From Molanna angustata (Eukaryota; Arthropoda; Insecta; Trichoptera; Molannidae), in the NCBI GenBank assembly GCA_963576475.1, contig OY754982.1, forward strand, positions 3,458,701 to 3,522,700: a stretch of 64,000 nucleotides of DNA, read 5' to 3'. Made by a program: the position numbers and the translations under genes. Of the stretch, positions 21,111-32,385 are shown in pieces. Each line of letters opens with the position of its first letter. The first letter of the stretch is position 1. The notes beneath the pieces were generated by a model. That model was not told the origin of the DNA, did not search any database, and saw only the letters and a program-made list of their open reading frames with translations.

Positions 21111-21298
21111 TACTATTTACTTCAAATATTTACAACGTTGCCAAATGTGTGATCGGAGTTTTATCGGATCGGAATTTAAATACAATGTTGTCAAATTATG
21201 TGGTAGGGTCTAAGTTACAGATTGGAGAAAGGAGAATACAATTTGTACAATGTCATTTTGCTCTCTGATGTATCGCAAATTTATGTTTATAATAAATA

Positions 21299-21690
21299 TC
21301 ATAAGCTCGACACCACTGGGTGGGCCTTGGCTGAATCCAGGAGTCCCTTCCATTCCCGTCTATCCTTTGCCTTCATTCTCCAATTTCTTATATCTACTGC
21401 GGAGGCATCGGCATCGACATTGTCCATCCATCGAGTCCTTGGTCTTCCTGGTCTCTTTCGACCTTGTGGCACAGAGAGTGTGAGGCATTTTGTGGGGTTG
21501 TCGTCGCCCATACGGATTATGTGACCAGCCCATCTCAAGCGCCCTATCACATCGGGCTCTCCATAGGTCATATAGCTCCCTGTTATATCGTTTCTCCTAA
21601 CTAGTTTTGACCGTAGCTGCTTTTTTAGGGCGTAGAAGCATCTGTGCAGCCATAATTCATCTTCTAACTTCTTCTCGTGTGTCATTGTCG
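21299..21690 (-). mobile_element. RTE-like LINE C-terminal fragment
   Basis: A 128-codon minus-strand frame encodes D-V-I-G-R-L-R-W-A-G-H-I-I-R-M-G-D, then R-K-R-P-G-R-P-R-T-R-W-M-D-N-V, then D-R-R-E-W-K-G-L-L-D-S-A-K-A-H-P. This is the canonical C-terminus of insect endonuclease-reverse transcriptases. The endonuclease and catalytic RT domains are absent. Confidence 0.85.
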
Positions 21691-21699
21691 GTGGTCACT

Positions 21700-22345
21700 G
21701 TGGAGCCAAGGTATATGAGCTCCTTTGTCACTTTTAAATTGTAGTTTCCCAAATTTATTTTTAGACACTAAAAAAGAAAAAAGTACGGAGACAAGTTAAA
21801 AACGAATGGAACCAGAAGAAAGAGATTTTTATCCAGCAATAGAGATAAAAGCAGACGAAAATATAGAAGATAAATATTAAAGTAAGAATATAGAATTTAT
21901 TTTGCAAATACTCTCCGTTTTATTTTGGTATTTTTACTAGACCGAATAGGGATGGTATTAAAAAATGAATGTGCGTGGGTTTCTAGTGTTAGGGCGGAGT
22001 GTTTCAAAGATAATCCCTTCTGACGCGAGCAAAGGATTGGCTTAAGAAAGCTCGGCGGCGCGGTTGGAAATGGCAACAAAACGTTGTTGCTAACACATTT
22101 TATTATCCAGGCGGCTAATCGCCCGAGGCAAGAAGCAACAACACGGGTCCGATGAATAATATATGCAGTTAAAGGCTGTACCGCCAACCAACGTGAACAT
22201 AACGGCGGATGACGGTGGTGTGAATATGATCACATTAGGGTGTCCATTATTTTTAAATTATGGGTACCAAAACGTCTATATTTTTTTTTTCATTTTCATT
22301 CTTATTACAGCCGATGGACGATGATACAAAATCTGTTACCACTGT
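21700..22345. other. No gene recognised; GC-richer unique island
   Basis: 22010-22235 is notably GC-rich (AGCTCGGCGGCGCGGTTGG; CGGCGGATGACGGTGGTG) and matches nothing else here. It could be a conserved non-coding element or an old exon. I see no convincing codon pattern. Confidence 0.35.
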
Positions 22346-22349
22346 GCCA

Positions 22350-22371
22350 GAATTATTGATCATAATGTAAC

Positions 22372-22406
<35 letters not shown>

Positions 22407-22860
22407 TGTGTACTACATATGTACTATTTATTATGTACGGTGTGTTTATCCTACTTTATCATTTATAGACTAAACAATGATATTTAAAAATAACAATGAT
22501 ATAGTAAATGTCACTGAGACTAAAGTACTAATTCAATTATATTCAAATTTTAAATATTTGAATATCTAATACTAACCTAGACTCCATTAGATTTTTTCGG
22601 ATATCTAATTAGTTCTTCTAATTTTTTTTAACTGTCAAATATTTCAAAGTGACTCTTAGCTCAGAAAACAAAATATAATTTAATATTTGATGCTAAATGG
22701 CACATCAAGTATTATTCATTTTAATATAAAAATAATAATAAAATTATTTAAAATATCAAAAAATAATTTTAAAAACTCATTTCATGAAAATGTTGAAAAT
22801 TTTGAGTGACTTGCTAGTGAGGAGTATAGCGTTGGCAACAACCCACTGGTTTTTACAAGC
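22350..22860 (+). repeat. Dispersed repeat A with (TG)n
   Basis: In order: (TG)n at 22373-22400, CTCCATTAGATTTTTTCGG, CATTTCATGAAAATGTTGAA, then GTGAGGAGTATAGCGTTGGC. The layout is the same as the copy at 7617-8118. Confidence 0.65.
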
Positions 22861-24394
22861 AGCAAACATGATTGACGTAAAGTAAATAAATAAAAAAAAG
22901 AGCACACCCTTTTCAATTTAAATTATAATAAAATCGAATGCGAAATTCCAGAGAAAACTAAAAATCAAATTTAACTCTTGATTTGTTCAAGAGAATTTAT
23001 TTCTCTTCAGAATATATAGAAAATTAGAGGCCTACAAAACTTTTACGCTTGAATTTTTTTTTCAATCAGGGGTAAAAATTCATCTTTTGAATTTTTACTT
23101 AGAAATATAGACAAATACAAAACCTCTAATTTGTTTTTACAAAAAAAAAATCTAGAGTTTCTCAAACATATTTTACTAAGAAAAACATTTTGTTTTATTA
23201 TAAATTTGTGTTGTTTTTACAAAAAAAAAAATCTAGAGTTTCTCAAGCATTTTTTATTAAGAAAAACATTTTTTATGACAAATTGTTTAGCTGCCTATAT
23301 TTCCAAATTTTTTAAAAATATCGAAATAAACCGAAACACCTCAACTAGACAATTAAATTTGATATAAAAATATTAAGATTTAAGTATTACATCTCAAACT
23401 TTTTTTAACCATTTTTCTAAAAATTGGATTTAGTGACGACATCGCTTCATAAAATTTGTATGGCAGTGGCCTATACCTACACAATATCTAAGAAGATTCA
23501 ATAAATTGATACTTAATCTCCAAACATACATACATACCATCATGCTGTTTTAATCTTCTGTTCTAACCTGACATACATACCTATATGTTTTATTAAATAG
23601 TAAACAAAATATCTTAAAATGTTTATAAACTTGTGTTTAAGTGCTTATGGTTTGGTACGTATTCTTCAATTATACATACTATCGCCATCGACAGTTGGAT
23701 CTCATGCGTTACATGCAACTAGTAACTATATGAATATCGCCTAAATATGTGTAGCAATCACTATTCAAGTTCAGGAATACAAAGTTGTTAGATTTTATCA
23801 AAACAAGAAATGAATCAATCTGGAAACGGTTTTTATAATATGGATTGTGAAATTTTCAGAGCTTTAACTGGTTGGGAAGATAGTAAAAATTGATTGCAAA
23901 ATTCCAGTGCAGATAGACAAGCGAAGTTACAGAAAAGGGTGTTGAAATAACTAAAAACTACAATTATTAGCAGCGTGTTAACGGCACCCGTTCGCGCATA
24001 TTCATTTTTACATCTGTAACTATTTCGTTTTACGACGTAACATGTATTCACAATCGTAAACAAAGTGTTTTTTTTTCATTAACTATAATTTGTAAAGAAA
24101 TGTACGAAATAAGTGGGAACTATGTATCTAAAGAAAGAGAATTTAAAATACCAGATGTAACTCTTCAGACGGCAGTTGTACCACCAATCAAACCCACAAA
24201 AAACGACATAAAACTTCTTTTACATTCCTACCCGAATGTCAGAGATAAAACTAACTATTAAATTGAGAATCATCTGCCAGCGGTTGGTCCAAACGGATTT
24301 GTAGACCAATTTGATTCAGAATAAATAAATATAAATAAGGGGGAGAAATTAATATATGTATGTATTTATCGAAGTCTAATAAATATTAAAAAAA
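22861..24394. other. No gene recognised; contains an 80-bp duplication
   Basis: 23131-23290 holds two copies of an 80-bp unit starting TTGTTTTTACAAAAAAAAAA and TCTAGAGTTTCTCAA. The frame across it (78 codons) owes its length to that duplication. The rest is AT-rich with nothing recognisable. Confidence 0.6.
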
Positions 24395-25000
24395 TATTAT
24401 CGGACCTTACACTTTATATTTTCAAGAAAAAACTAAACAAGGAATATTTATCCACGAAAACCCGATGCTGATTTATTCTCCTTTTCCTTATTATATATGT
24501 TTTTGCTTTGTTTTTATTGGTTTTCTGATTTTTTTTTGTTGCCTAAGGACTGTTACTTAGACTTATTTATCATATTGTTATCTCATTGCTTAAATTGTTT
24601 ACTTTTTATTTGTATTATAATTATTGCATATTGAATTGTTTTGTTAACCAATGAAGGTTTATTGATTGCTTAATTCTTTCACTGCTATAATGTGTTTACT
24701 TATTACTTGTATTATATTATTGCATACTGATTTGTTTGTTGACCTATGATTTGTTTATTGGTTGCTTTATATATTTCTTTCATTGCTATGAAATGTTAAC
24801 TTATTTATTTGTTTATTGATTGCTTTGAAATTGGGATACTTTTTTCATTACTTACTATGAGTATAATTTTTCTTTATTAATTTCAATATTACAATCATGT
24901 AGCTTGAAGTGGACTTGTTACTAAAATTGTGATATTATTGTCCTTACTTAAAACAGGAATTACTCTTAGTTAGATAGACAAAGATTTATTGGAGGAACTA
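24395..25000 (+). mobile_element. Probable jockey/CR1-group LINE tail
   Basis: About 24405-24470 translates to L-Y-I-F-K-K-K-L-N-K-E-Y-L-S-T-K-T-R, resembling the last residues of the LINE at 4161. The AT-rich remainder could be its 3' UTR, but no tail or target duplication is clear. Confidence 0.4.
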
Positions 25001-25084
25001 AAAAACATGGTACTTCCCAACAACTATTTTATTTTATTTTAAACACAGTAAATCATAAATTACATGTTCAAAAAACTTAAGTTC

Positions 25085-25190
25085 CTGTATGTACATATTA
25101 TGAGACCAGTGGAAGTCCAAGCGGGAGGCCTTTGTCTAATACTGGACACAAGAAGAGGCTGAGTAAGTAAGTAAGTAAGTATGTACATAT
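25085..25190 (+). mobile_element. LINE 3' end with (GTAA)n tail
   Basis: GAGGCCTTTGTC-like sequence (GGGAGGCCTTTGTCTAATAC then TGGACACAAGAAGAGGCTGA) is the usual end of RTE-like LINEs in insects. It is followed by (GTAA)4-5. Only the last about 80 bp remain. Confidence 0.6.
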
Positions 25191-25383
25191 TTTGGTATGG
25201 AAAAATAAATATTATTATTATTTTTATTTGCTTTTGTAGTAATACGTTTAAATTTCAAACTCCCAATCAAATTCGTTGGCAGAAATTACTTAGGGCCGTA
25301 TTACGGGTGTTATTTAAGAATAATGTAAGAAAATGTTGAGGTCCCGTAAGCAGTATTCTCGCAGTACGGGACCTTACCTATTC

Positions 25384-25699
25384 CCATAGAATAATAATAG
25401 TATAGAATACTCCTTAGCCTGCAGTAAATGAGACTGCTTTATGTTGACTATTTTGGTCGACATTTTGCTACGAGCATTCTGTAATCATTTGGCAGTCTGC
25501 GTGATACGTTCTCCAAATAGGGAATTTTTTAACTGCTTGCAAAATTATTTACGGAATTATTAGAAAAATAGCAAAATTACTTGCTAAATTATAGCAGAGT
25601 CATACATATATTGACACGAGTCGGCCAATAAAACGGCTTCACTTTTCAGCGAGGTATTGTATAGGAATGAGAACTCTATAGTTTTATTATTATTCTATG
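25384..25699 (+). mobile_element. hAT-like MITE, intact (316 bp)
   Basis: CATAGAATAATAATA at the left end is inverted at the right. The eight bases CCTATTCC lie immediately outside both ends (25376-25383 and 25700-25707), an exact 8-bp target duplication as made by hAT transposases. A second copy, inverted, is at 56598-57282. No coding capacity. Confidence 0.85.
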
Positions 25700-25724
25700 C
25701 CTATTCCTTATATTTTTCTAAAAC

Positions 25725-26460
25725 AACTCTTGTAATCTAAATTCTAGATTTAACAGATTTCAGTTTTTAAATATCTACTCATTTCTCATTTTCTTTTTGA
25801 TGTGCAAATATGTAAACTTAAATACTTAAGGCTAATTTTATTGGAAGAACGCAATTCATAATATATTCTGGTATAATGTTACACATGCTGGTATTATCTT
25901 GTGAAATGGGATAAATTGTATTTAATTTTATATTTATTAATGACTTTGAATCACGTTTATAAAAAAATATGAGCTTGAAATTATTGATAAAACTTTCGCT
26001 GAAAACTAAATTTATTCGATTATTGATTTTCATTTATTACGTTTTTTATTTACCAAACTTATGTCACCCTAAATAAATGTATACATATTAATGATACTTG
26101 GATAGTTTCAAAAAGGTTAAAATATGGTTGTTCATTATAGTACATGTGGTTATGGAAAGCTTTGTAGAAGGATGAAAGTTCAGCCGCATATATTTAATAT
26201 TTTATTTTTTTAATCGAACCGCTGTAGAGGAGCGTTACTCCGTTTGCTTTTAAGATAAAAAAACGGATTAAAAATATATACATATATTATGTCCAATTCT
26301 GATTCGTTTCAGAGTACGAAAACGTATGTAACCAACGGGCGACCGTGGATAAAAGGAATTTATACGCGCTGTGACGTAATGAGTCCCGTATAAACGCAAG
26401 CAACTTTTTTACATTTCTCATGTACTTAAATTCGGACGGATAACCATATTGAATCATAAA
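25725..26460. other. No recognisable feature
   Basis: AT-rich apart from a GC-richer unique stretch at about 26320-26420. No supported gene. Confidence 0.45.
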
Positions 26461-26464
26461 TTCG

Positions 26465-27007
26465 CTATATTATACCACTTGTTTTTTGAGTCACTTCGCG
26501 CCATGTTTCGGAAGCGCTGTCCTTCCATCGACTGGCGTGTCTAGACTAACATGTTGAATTTGTGTGTATCTGTCTGTGAAGCGAGGGGTGTGGCGGCTGA
26601 GGGTTGGTTGGGTTAGTGGGGGGAGGGGAGTATTGTGTAATGTTTTTGTTTTTGATGGGGAATATATTAAGTATTGGAGAAGAATTATGAAAGGTATGGT
26701 TATTTATAAGTTTTAAGCCGGAATTTATGTGTTTGTGTATTTCGAGCGTTTCGTAGTTGTTAAGTCGGTGTCCTTTATTTTGTGTTTCGTGTAATAGTTT
26801 TAGTTTGTGGTTATTAAATGAGTGATTAGTTTGGATAATGTGGTTAGCAAATTCTGAGAAATTATTGTTGTTTAAGCATCTTCTGTGTTCGTTAATTCTT
26901 ATATTTAGGTTTCGTGAGGTCTGTCCTATGTAGTTTTCGTTACAGTCACCACATGTTATTCTATAAACTCCACTTTTTTCTTTGTAATTTCTTTTAGTTA
27001 CAAACAA
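26465..27007 (-). mobile_element. Penelope-like element 3' part with GIY-YIG domain, copy 2
   Basis: A 153-codon minus-strand frame begins close to the GIY-YIG endonuclease: S-G-V-Y-R-I-T-C-G-D-C, N-Y-I-G-Q-T-S-R-N-L-N-I-R, and E-H-R-R-C-L-N-N-N-N-F-S-E-F. GVY...YIG is the catalytic signature, and R and H-containing downstream blocks are present. After about residue 110 it becomes proline-rich and probably non-homologous. The reverse-transcriptase domain is absent upstream. Terminal sequence CCATGTTTCGGAAGCGCTGT at about 26502 parallels the other two copies. Confidence 0.8.
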
Positions 27008-27131
27008 ATATTAATAATATAACTGACAATTAAATAAAGGGAAGAAAAAATGATGGAGGAAGGATTAAATTTCTACTGTTATGATATAAAATAAAAATAA
27101 AAAAAATAAATAGATACACAAATGAAAATTA

Positions 27132-27796
27132 TAGTTACATAGTTCTATTATGGGTCCCTGGACATCTTGGGATTGAGGGCAATGAAAATGCTGATGAACT
27201 TGCGAAATTGGGAACTACTTCGGGCACAATTCCAGGTAACTTTATAATCCCAATCTCAGATCTTTTACCCCGCCTTAAATCAAATATGCTTTTCAAATGG
27301 GATGAAAATTGGTACAAAACAAAAAAATATAAGGGTGCTTATCTTGCAGGTATCCAACAAAAAATTTCCTCTAAACCATAGTTTTATAATAGAAACATAT
27401 CTAAACGATTAATATCATGTATTTCTAGAATGAGAATTGGCCATTGTTCAATTGCCTCCCATCTGTATAGAATTAGAGTTCTAAATAGCCCACTTTGCCA
27501 GTGTGGTGATGAGGATGAGACAATTGATCATGTATTTTTTAACTGTTAAAATAATTCTGCCTTCAAAAATATATATACAAACAATTAATTTATTAAAATC
27601 ACTCACCAATCTCCACTTAATATCCAACATCTTTTGTCTCTTAATAATTCACGTGTACTGTCCGTTATTTCAAAATTCCTTTCATTGAATGACATAAATT
27701 TATAATAAAATTAACTTTTCTCCTCTGACATGAAATAATTGGCACATAGCACTCTTTACAGGGTGAATTGCCTTAAACAAAAAATAAATAAAAAAA
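27132..27796 (+). mobile_element. 5'-truncated I/jockey-type LINE with RNase H remnant
   Basis: Plus-strand translation gives V-P-G-H-L-G-I-E-G-N-E-N-A-D-E-L-A, the last motif of an RNase H domain. About 100 codons later comes C-Q-C-G-D-E-D-E-T-I-D-H-V-F-F-N-C, the Cys/His tail motif found in I- and jockey-group ORF2 proteins. An in-frame stop follows K-P near 27380. The element ends in an A-rich tail at about 27777-27796. AAATGAAAATTA flanks it at 27120-27131 and 27797-27808 (12-bp target duplication). Confidence 0.85.
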
Positions 27797-27808
27797 AAAT
27801 GAAAATTA

Positions 27809-29480
27809 CGCTATGCATCTTTGTAGATTTTTGTAGAATTTATCAAGTCATCGATTATATAAAATACTAAAATATACCGATTTACATAATTTCGAATCTG
27901 ATAAACCATCATTTTGAAAATAAGTTTAACACTAATCTATACAAGATCATCAATTAGCTTTTGAAAATTCTACGGTTCATTCTTTAGTCCATTTGGTAAA
28001 GTATGGATATTTTATATTTAAATATTTAAGTTAGCATCTTAAAGGCCATTTGTATGGTGATCAGGTATTTTAAGTTTAAGGGCCTGTGTCTCTAAACAAT
28101 GATGTTAAGAATTTACTATCGGAATTTATTACAAGTTTTTGATATTCTTCTTCACCATAAAACAAATAATTTGACCACAACAATAAATATGTATGTCTCA
28201 TATAAATTTTAAATATCACTTGTAAAAATGAATATTTTTAGTAAATTGTGCCGTCATATTCAAATGAGAATTGTGTCATATCTTTTAATAGAAAAAAGCT
28301 TTTTGTTTAATTTTTATAATGCACCAGATATTTAAATATGTTTTAGCTTGTCAAAGATAAAAACAGGCTCGATGAGGATGAAGGCTTGTTTTAATAAATT
28401 CTCATTCGAATCTAAAATTATGAAATAACAATAAATCTTAGTTTGCGTATTGTTTTACAATTTAATGTATCTATAAAAACAGCATCAGGCTCGTCAATGT
28501 ATAATAGCTTTATACATAAAATATTGGTACTAAACATTATTAGTAAATATTTTTTATTGTATGGTGTGCCTCATTACCTACTAAATGTAGTTAGTAGGAA
28601 ACATGGCAAATATCATGGAAACATTGCCAGAAGGGCCCCAATAACATGGAGAACCTTTTCATAGTGGGAAGCGTGCAGGGCCAGATGATTCAGAATTATA
28701 TTTATGCATTTTTTGACAAATGTCTTACAAATGATATGAACATATTTCATAGAATTATTAATATGTTTTGATATTTAATCTTTTAATTTGTTAATGAACT
28801 TGCTCCGACCTTATTATCTTGTATCATCTAAATAATTCGATATACTTTGTCCTCCTAAACTACTTTCTTTTACTGATCGCTGTATCTCGGAAGGTACTCT
28901 GGCCCCTTAGCGATTTATGGGGGAAGTTAATATTGGCCGATATCGGTTGTGGGATGAACGCCCTAGAATGAATAAATAATGGGTTTGCAATCCAAAACTT
29001 GGTACATTTGCCCGAGAAAACTTTTTTAATGGATTCATCTCTATACCAGCCTAACCTTTATCTGGTACACGGGAGCCGATCCAATATTTGGTAGGACTGA
29101 AAACGGTACCTACACGTTCCACTGTGCTAACACCCGTAAAAATAACCCCGTTATTTTATCTTCTATCAATTATTTAATGTCTTCGATTCTTGGACCCGGG
29201 ATCGATTCTAAAGTATTTGAAAAATGTGAAAGGATAAAAATACAATGTGTATGCAAAATAACAGTCAACAGATGTTTACGGACGAATTTGTAACTGAGTA
29301 TATAGTGTTTTTCAAGTAGATGAACAACCAGATAAGGATATTGAAAGAAGAGTAATAATAATTATTAACAATTCCTCGCACCCTGCGCAAGTGGCGAGTT
29401 TATTGCCATATGATGGTTTCTTCTAATAAACGAGGGTTTCCAGGCCAGAGAAGCAATATTTGCGTAAGAAATGACTTTAA
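27809..29480. other. No recognisable feature
   Basis: About 1.7 kb of mostly AT-rich sequence. A 73-codon plus-strand frame at 28443-28664 is not recognised. Confidence 0.45.
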
Positions 29481-29572
29481 ATAAATTTATCCTCTGCTGG
29501 GGATTGAAACCAGGACACCCGCTCAGAAGCCAAACGGCTTACCAACTGTGCCACGGTGGTTGAAGAGTGATG
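29400..29572 (-). mobile_element. tRNA-derived SINE head, second family
   Basis: On the minus strand, 29501-29572 reads CCACCGTGGCACAGTTGG (A box) and CTGGTTTCAATCCCC (B box), 3' of which the sequence is AT-rich. The arms do not fold into a proper cloverleaf, so a SINE or tRNA pseudogene is likelier than a tRNA gene. Confidence 0.55.
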
Positions 29573-29631
29573 GCTGGAAATAAAGAGAATGGATCACTTA
29601 AGTAGACCAATGTCATATATCAAAAGAGGAA

Positions 29632-29880
29632 AAAAATCGGCCTTCGTGGCTCAGTTGGTTAGGTATATGACTGCTGATCCAAAGGTCCCGGGTTCAATTC
29701 CCGCTGAAGAACAGTTTGAATTGTGTTCTTGGTCTGGATCTATGAGACTATTAATATCGTAAGTTTCCAGAATGTGGCGACTTGTTATTGTGTGCGTAAT
29801 AAATTAATATTTGACATAGCACCTGTTAGTTTCCCGAGAAGTACTGTAAAATAAAAATTAAATAAATAAAAATAAGCTTG
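29632..29880 (+). mobile_element. tRNA-derived SINE, full length
   Basis: The head at 29638-29712 has CGTGGCTCAGTTGGTTAGG (A box) and GGGTTCAATTCCCGC (B box). The body includes TTGGTCTGGATCTATGAG and CCAGAATGTGGCGACTTG. The tail is AAAATAAAAATTAAATAAAT. The same family lies inverted at 13375-13585. Confidence 0.8.
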
Positions 29881-31183
29881 CAATACATAATGTACTTGTA
29901 GAACCGACTTTGACAGTTGCATTTGAGACATGTACATTATCGTCTATCACATAAGCTCTTCGATTTGTCCAAGACATTTCAATATTGACGTGTACTGCCG
30001 AGTGACTGATTTTTGCCACCATGCTCAGTCGTGAGGCCAAGGAAGTAGAAAAAGAGCCATCAAATTAAGTTCTCTAAAAAATATAGTTTTTCAAAACCAC
30101 CCAGAAAATATGGGTATTTTTACCTTGTAATAATAGAATGATGAAGCAAAATACTAAGCCAATCTTTATTAAAGAGATCACGTAGTCAATCGCCTGTAAA
30201 TAGCCACTTTATTTTCCTAGATCCGAAATTCTCAAAGAAACTAATAGGTTTATATTTCTTGTGATTTCAGGTAGGTATACATTTTTTCTATATTTTTTCT
30301 CCATATTATTTTTCTATTTGGGTCAAAAACTAAAGATTCATCCATACTCAGTGATGTTTTAGGTACCTATACCTCACTTTTGTCGACCTTTATGGAATGC
30401 TCATAATATATTTCGTAACTTATAAGCTTACAGAATTACGCCGTAAATCTGTAAAATTTTAATGTTACTAAAAAGATTTGTTGAAAATGTTTTCTTATTT
30501 CATATATCGTCTTTCCTTTTCTCATTTGCATCACGACTAAGAATGGATGCTACACTCATTCAATCAACGAATGGTCTGCCTCCAAATATGACGGTGTTGC
30601 GCAGATTGATGGGCTTCGCAAATTAATGAACATTTAAAAAACTTGGCAAGGTAGCTCCAACGCATCGGTGAGCAAGGTCCCGAACTTTAAACGCTGCGCC
30701 ATCGAGCAATCTCATATTATTATTGTCACACTTAATTATAGATATCTCTTTCTTTTGTTCCAGGTATGTACCCACCTTCAGAGACCTATTGATTCAGCTC
30801 AGAGAACAACGTTTCAATCAAATAATTGAAATCTGGGTAAGTTTTGAAAACAATTACCCATTTCCAACTAATTTGGATTTATGAATGAGATTCCATAGCG
30901 AAAATAGTTTAAGGTAATGATATTCCGAATAAGGTCATTCGTACTCTTCTACTAGGTATTTAATATACAAAAACGTGGGAATAGAATTCAATATGAACAG
31001 TATGTAGGTACAAAGGAATGATTTTGTTTTTTAAGGAAATTTCATTAAAATATTAAGTTTTAGTGATAACATTGAGTATAATTGATAATAGTATATCGAT
31101 TATAATTGATAAAAGACGAAAAAAAGATAAGGACGAATCAGTTTTTGACTTGCACATAAAGTTTCGTCCGATAATTTCGTCGA
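29881..31183. other. No recognisable feature
   Basis: AT-rich. A possible decayed tRNA-like segment (minus, about 30640-30720) is too weak to call. Confidence 0.4.
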
Positions 31184-31256
31184 TGGCAGAGCTGTTAGCG
31201 CGCTGGGCTAGTAATCCAGTGGTCGCGAAGTCGAATCCTGCCTCGAATAATTTTGT
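31184..31256 (+). mobile_element. tRNA-Thr-like sequence (SINE head or tRNA pseudogene)
   Basis: ATGGCAGAGCTGTTAGCGC resembles a D arm. CTGGG-CTAGTAA-TCCAG is a proper 5-bp stem with a 7-base loop and an AGT anticodon (Thr). AGTCGAATCC is a B-box-like T loop. The T stem and acceptor stem mispair, so it is unlikely to be a working tRNA. Confidence 0.5.
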
Positions 31257-31504
31257 TCACCTATAGCACAAGCATTCATGCTTATTTTAGGGAACGTAGG
31301 AAGATGTATATGTACTTGTTTAACAAAGATATATTCATTTTTTAATTAAAATAAAAAAAATAAAAAAAATCTTCATAAAACTCTATAACTTAAATTCTAC
31401 GAGGCACCGAGGTAGAATAATGCATCCACTCTTTAATATTATCATCGTATTCTGGTGTTCCGTAAGAGCCGAATAATTGAAAATACAAGAGTAACATCTA
31501 AAAT

Positions 31505-31805
31505 AACATCTCACAATATACACAGTGCAACAAGGAGGCTCACTACTAACATCTCACAATATACACAGTGCAACAAGGAGGTTCACTACTAACATCTCAC
31601 AATATACACAGTGCAACAAGGAGGTTCACTACTAACATCTCACAATATACACAGTGCAACAAGGAGGCTCACTACTAACATCTCACAATATACACAGTGC
31701 AACAAGGAGGTTCACTACTAACATCTCACAATATACACAGTGCAACAAGGAGGTTCACTACTAACATCTCACAATATACACAGTGCAACAAGGAGGTTCA
31801 CTACC
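31505..31805 (+). repeat. 43-bp minisatellite, seven copies
   Basis: Units start at 31505, 31548, 31591, 31634, 31677, 31720 and 31763, each beginning AACATCTCACAATATACACA. Copies are nearly identical; the main variation is GGCTCAC versus GGTTCAC. There are no unique spacers, so this is not a CRISPR array. Confidence 0.95.
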
Positions 31806-31930
31806 CATTCCGAATTTAGTGACATTTTAAGTTAGACTCGTGTGTGTGTGTATACACGCATGAGTCGTGCTTCATTTTTAAAAGGTTATTCACACCCACA
31901 CACCTATCACTGGTGACCCCACACTTTGGG
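31806..31930 (+). repeat. LTR-terminal repeat family C, copy 1
   Basis: About 125 bp beginning CCCATTCCGAATTTAGTGAC and ending CTGGTGACCCCACA. The order is shared with 39473-39597 (+) and 33062-33180 (-). The GGTGACCCCA ending is the style of a Ty3/gypsy LTR end and leader. Solo-LTR debris is my inference. Confidence 0.45.
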
Positions 31931-32054
31931 ATATTCTGTGGTATGAATTAATGAATTACAAATAAAAATCCATATATTTAATTCTATTCGATTATAGACG
32001 AGTTTTGTGCAAGGCAAATCTTCACAATTATGTTCTACATTGCTGAAGCTTGAG
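31931..32054. other. No recognisable feature
   Basis: Short AT-rich spacer. Confidence 0.4.
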
Positions 32055-32385
32055 TTACATACATACATACTATCACGCCATGTCCCTTACGGAGTAAGCA
32101 AAGAGAACCGAGCGTCATACTCCTGTATCTTTGCACACATTCCTGGCTTCCTTTACATGCATGCATCGTCTCATAATGCTCGTTGATTGTTAAAGCTTCT
32201 TATGTTTCATTCTTTCAAAATATCATTCACATGGTTATGCCATCCTTTTCTGGGGCGGCCCCTGCTATTCACTCCATCGCTTACATCCATGTATATTTTT
32301 TTGGCATCAGTCGTTCATCATTCGTTCTTTCAATATGTCCAAACCAGCTCGAGACATTCACTTTCATTTGACTTATACATATAAA
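32055..32385 (-). mobile_element. LINE C-terminal fragment (relative of 12385-12807)
   Basis: Starts with the antisense (ATAC)n tail ACATACATACTATCACGCCA, then follows the 12385-12807 element in reverse: GTCCCTTACGG, TTTGCACACATTCCTGGCTT, CATGGTTATGCCATCC and CTTTTCTGGGGCGGCCCC. It is uninterrupted, so it serves as reference for the split copy at 42735-51690. Confidence 0.8.

Noticed and set aside
20909..21268. 119-codon plus-strand frame
   Set aside because: Antisense shadow of a minus-strand LINE fragment whose motifs are clear on the other strand.
31184..31256. Functional tRNA-Thr gene
   Set aside because: The anticodon arm is good but the T and acceptor stems do not pair; a SINE head or pseudogene is likelier.
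31505..31805. CRISPR-like array of seven regular repeats
   Set aside because: The 43-bp units are contiguous with no unique spacers, and the genome is eukaryotic; it is a minisatellite.
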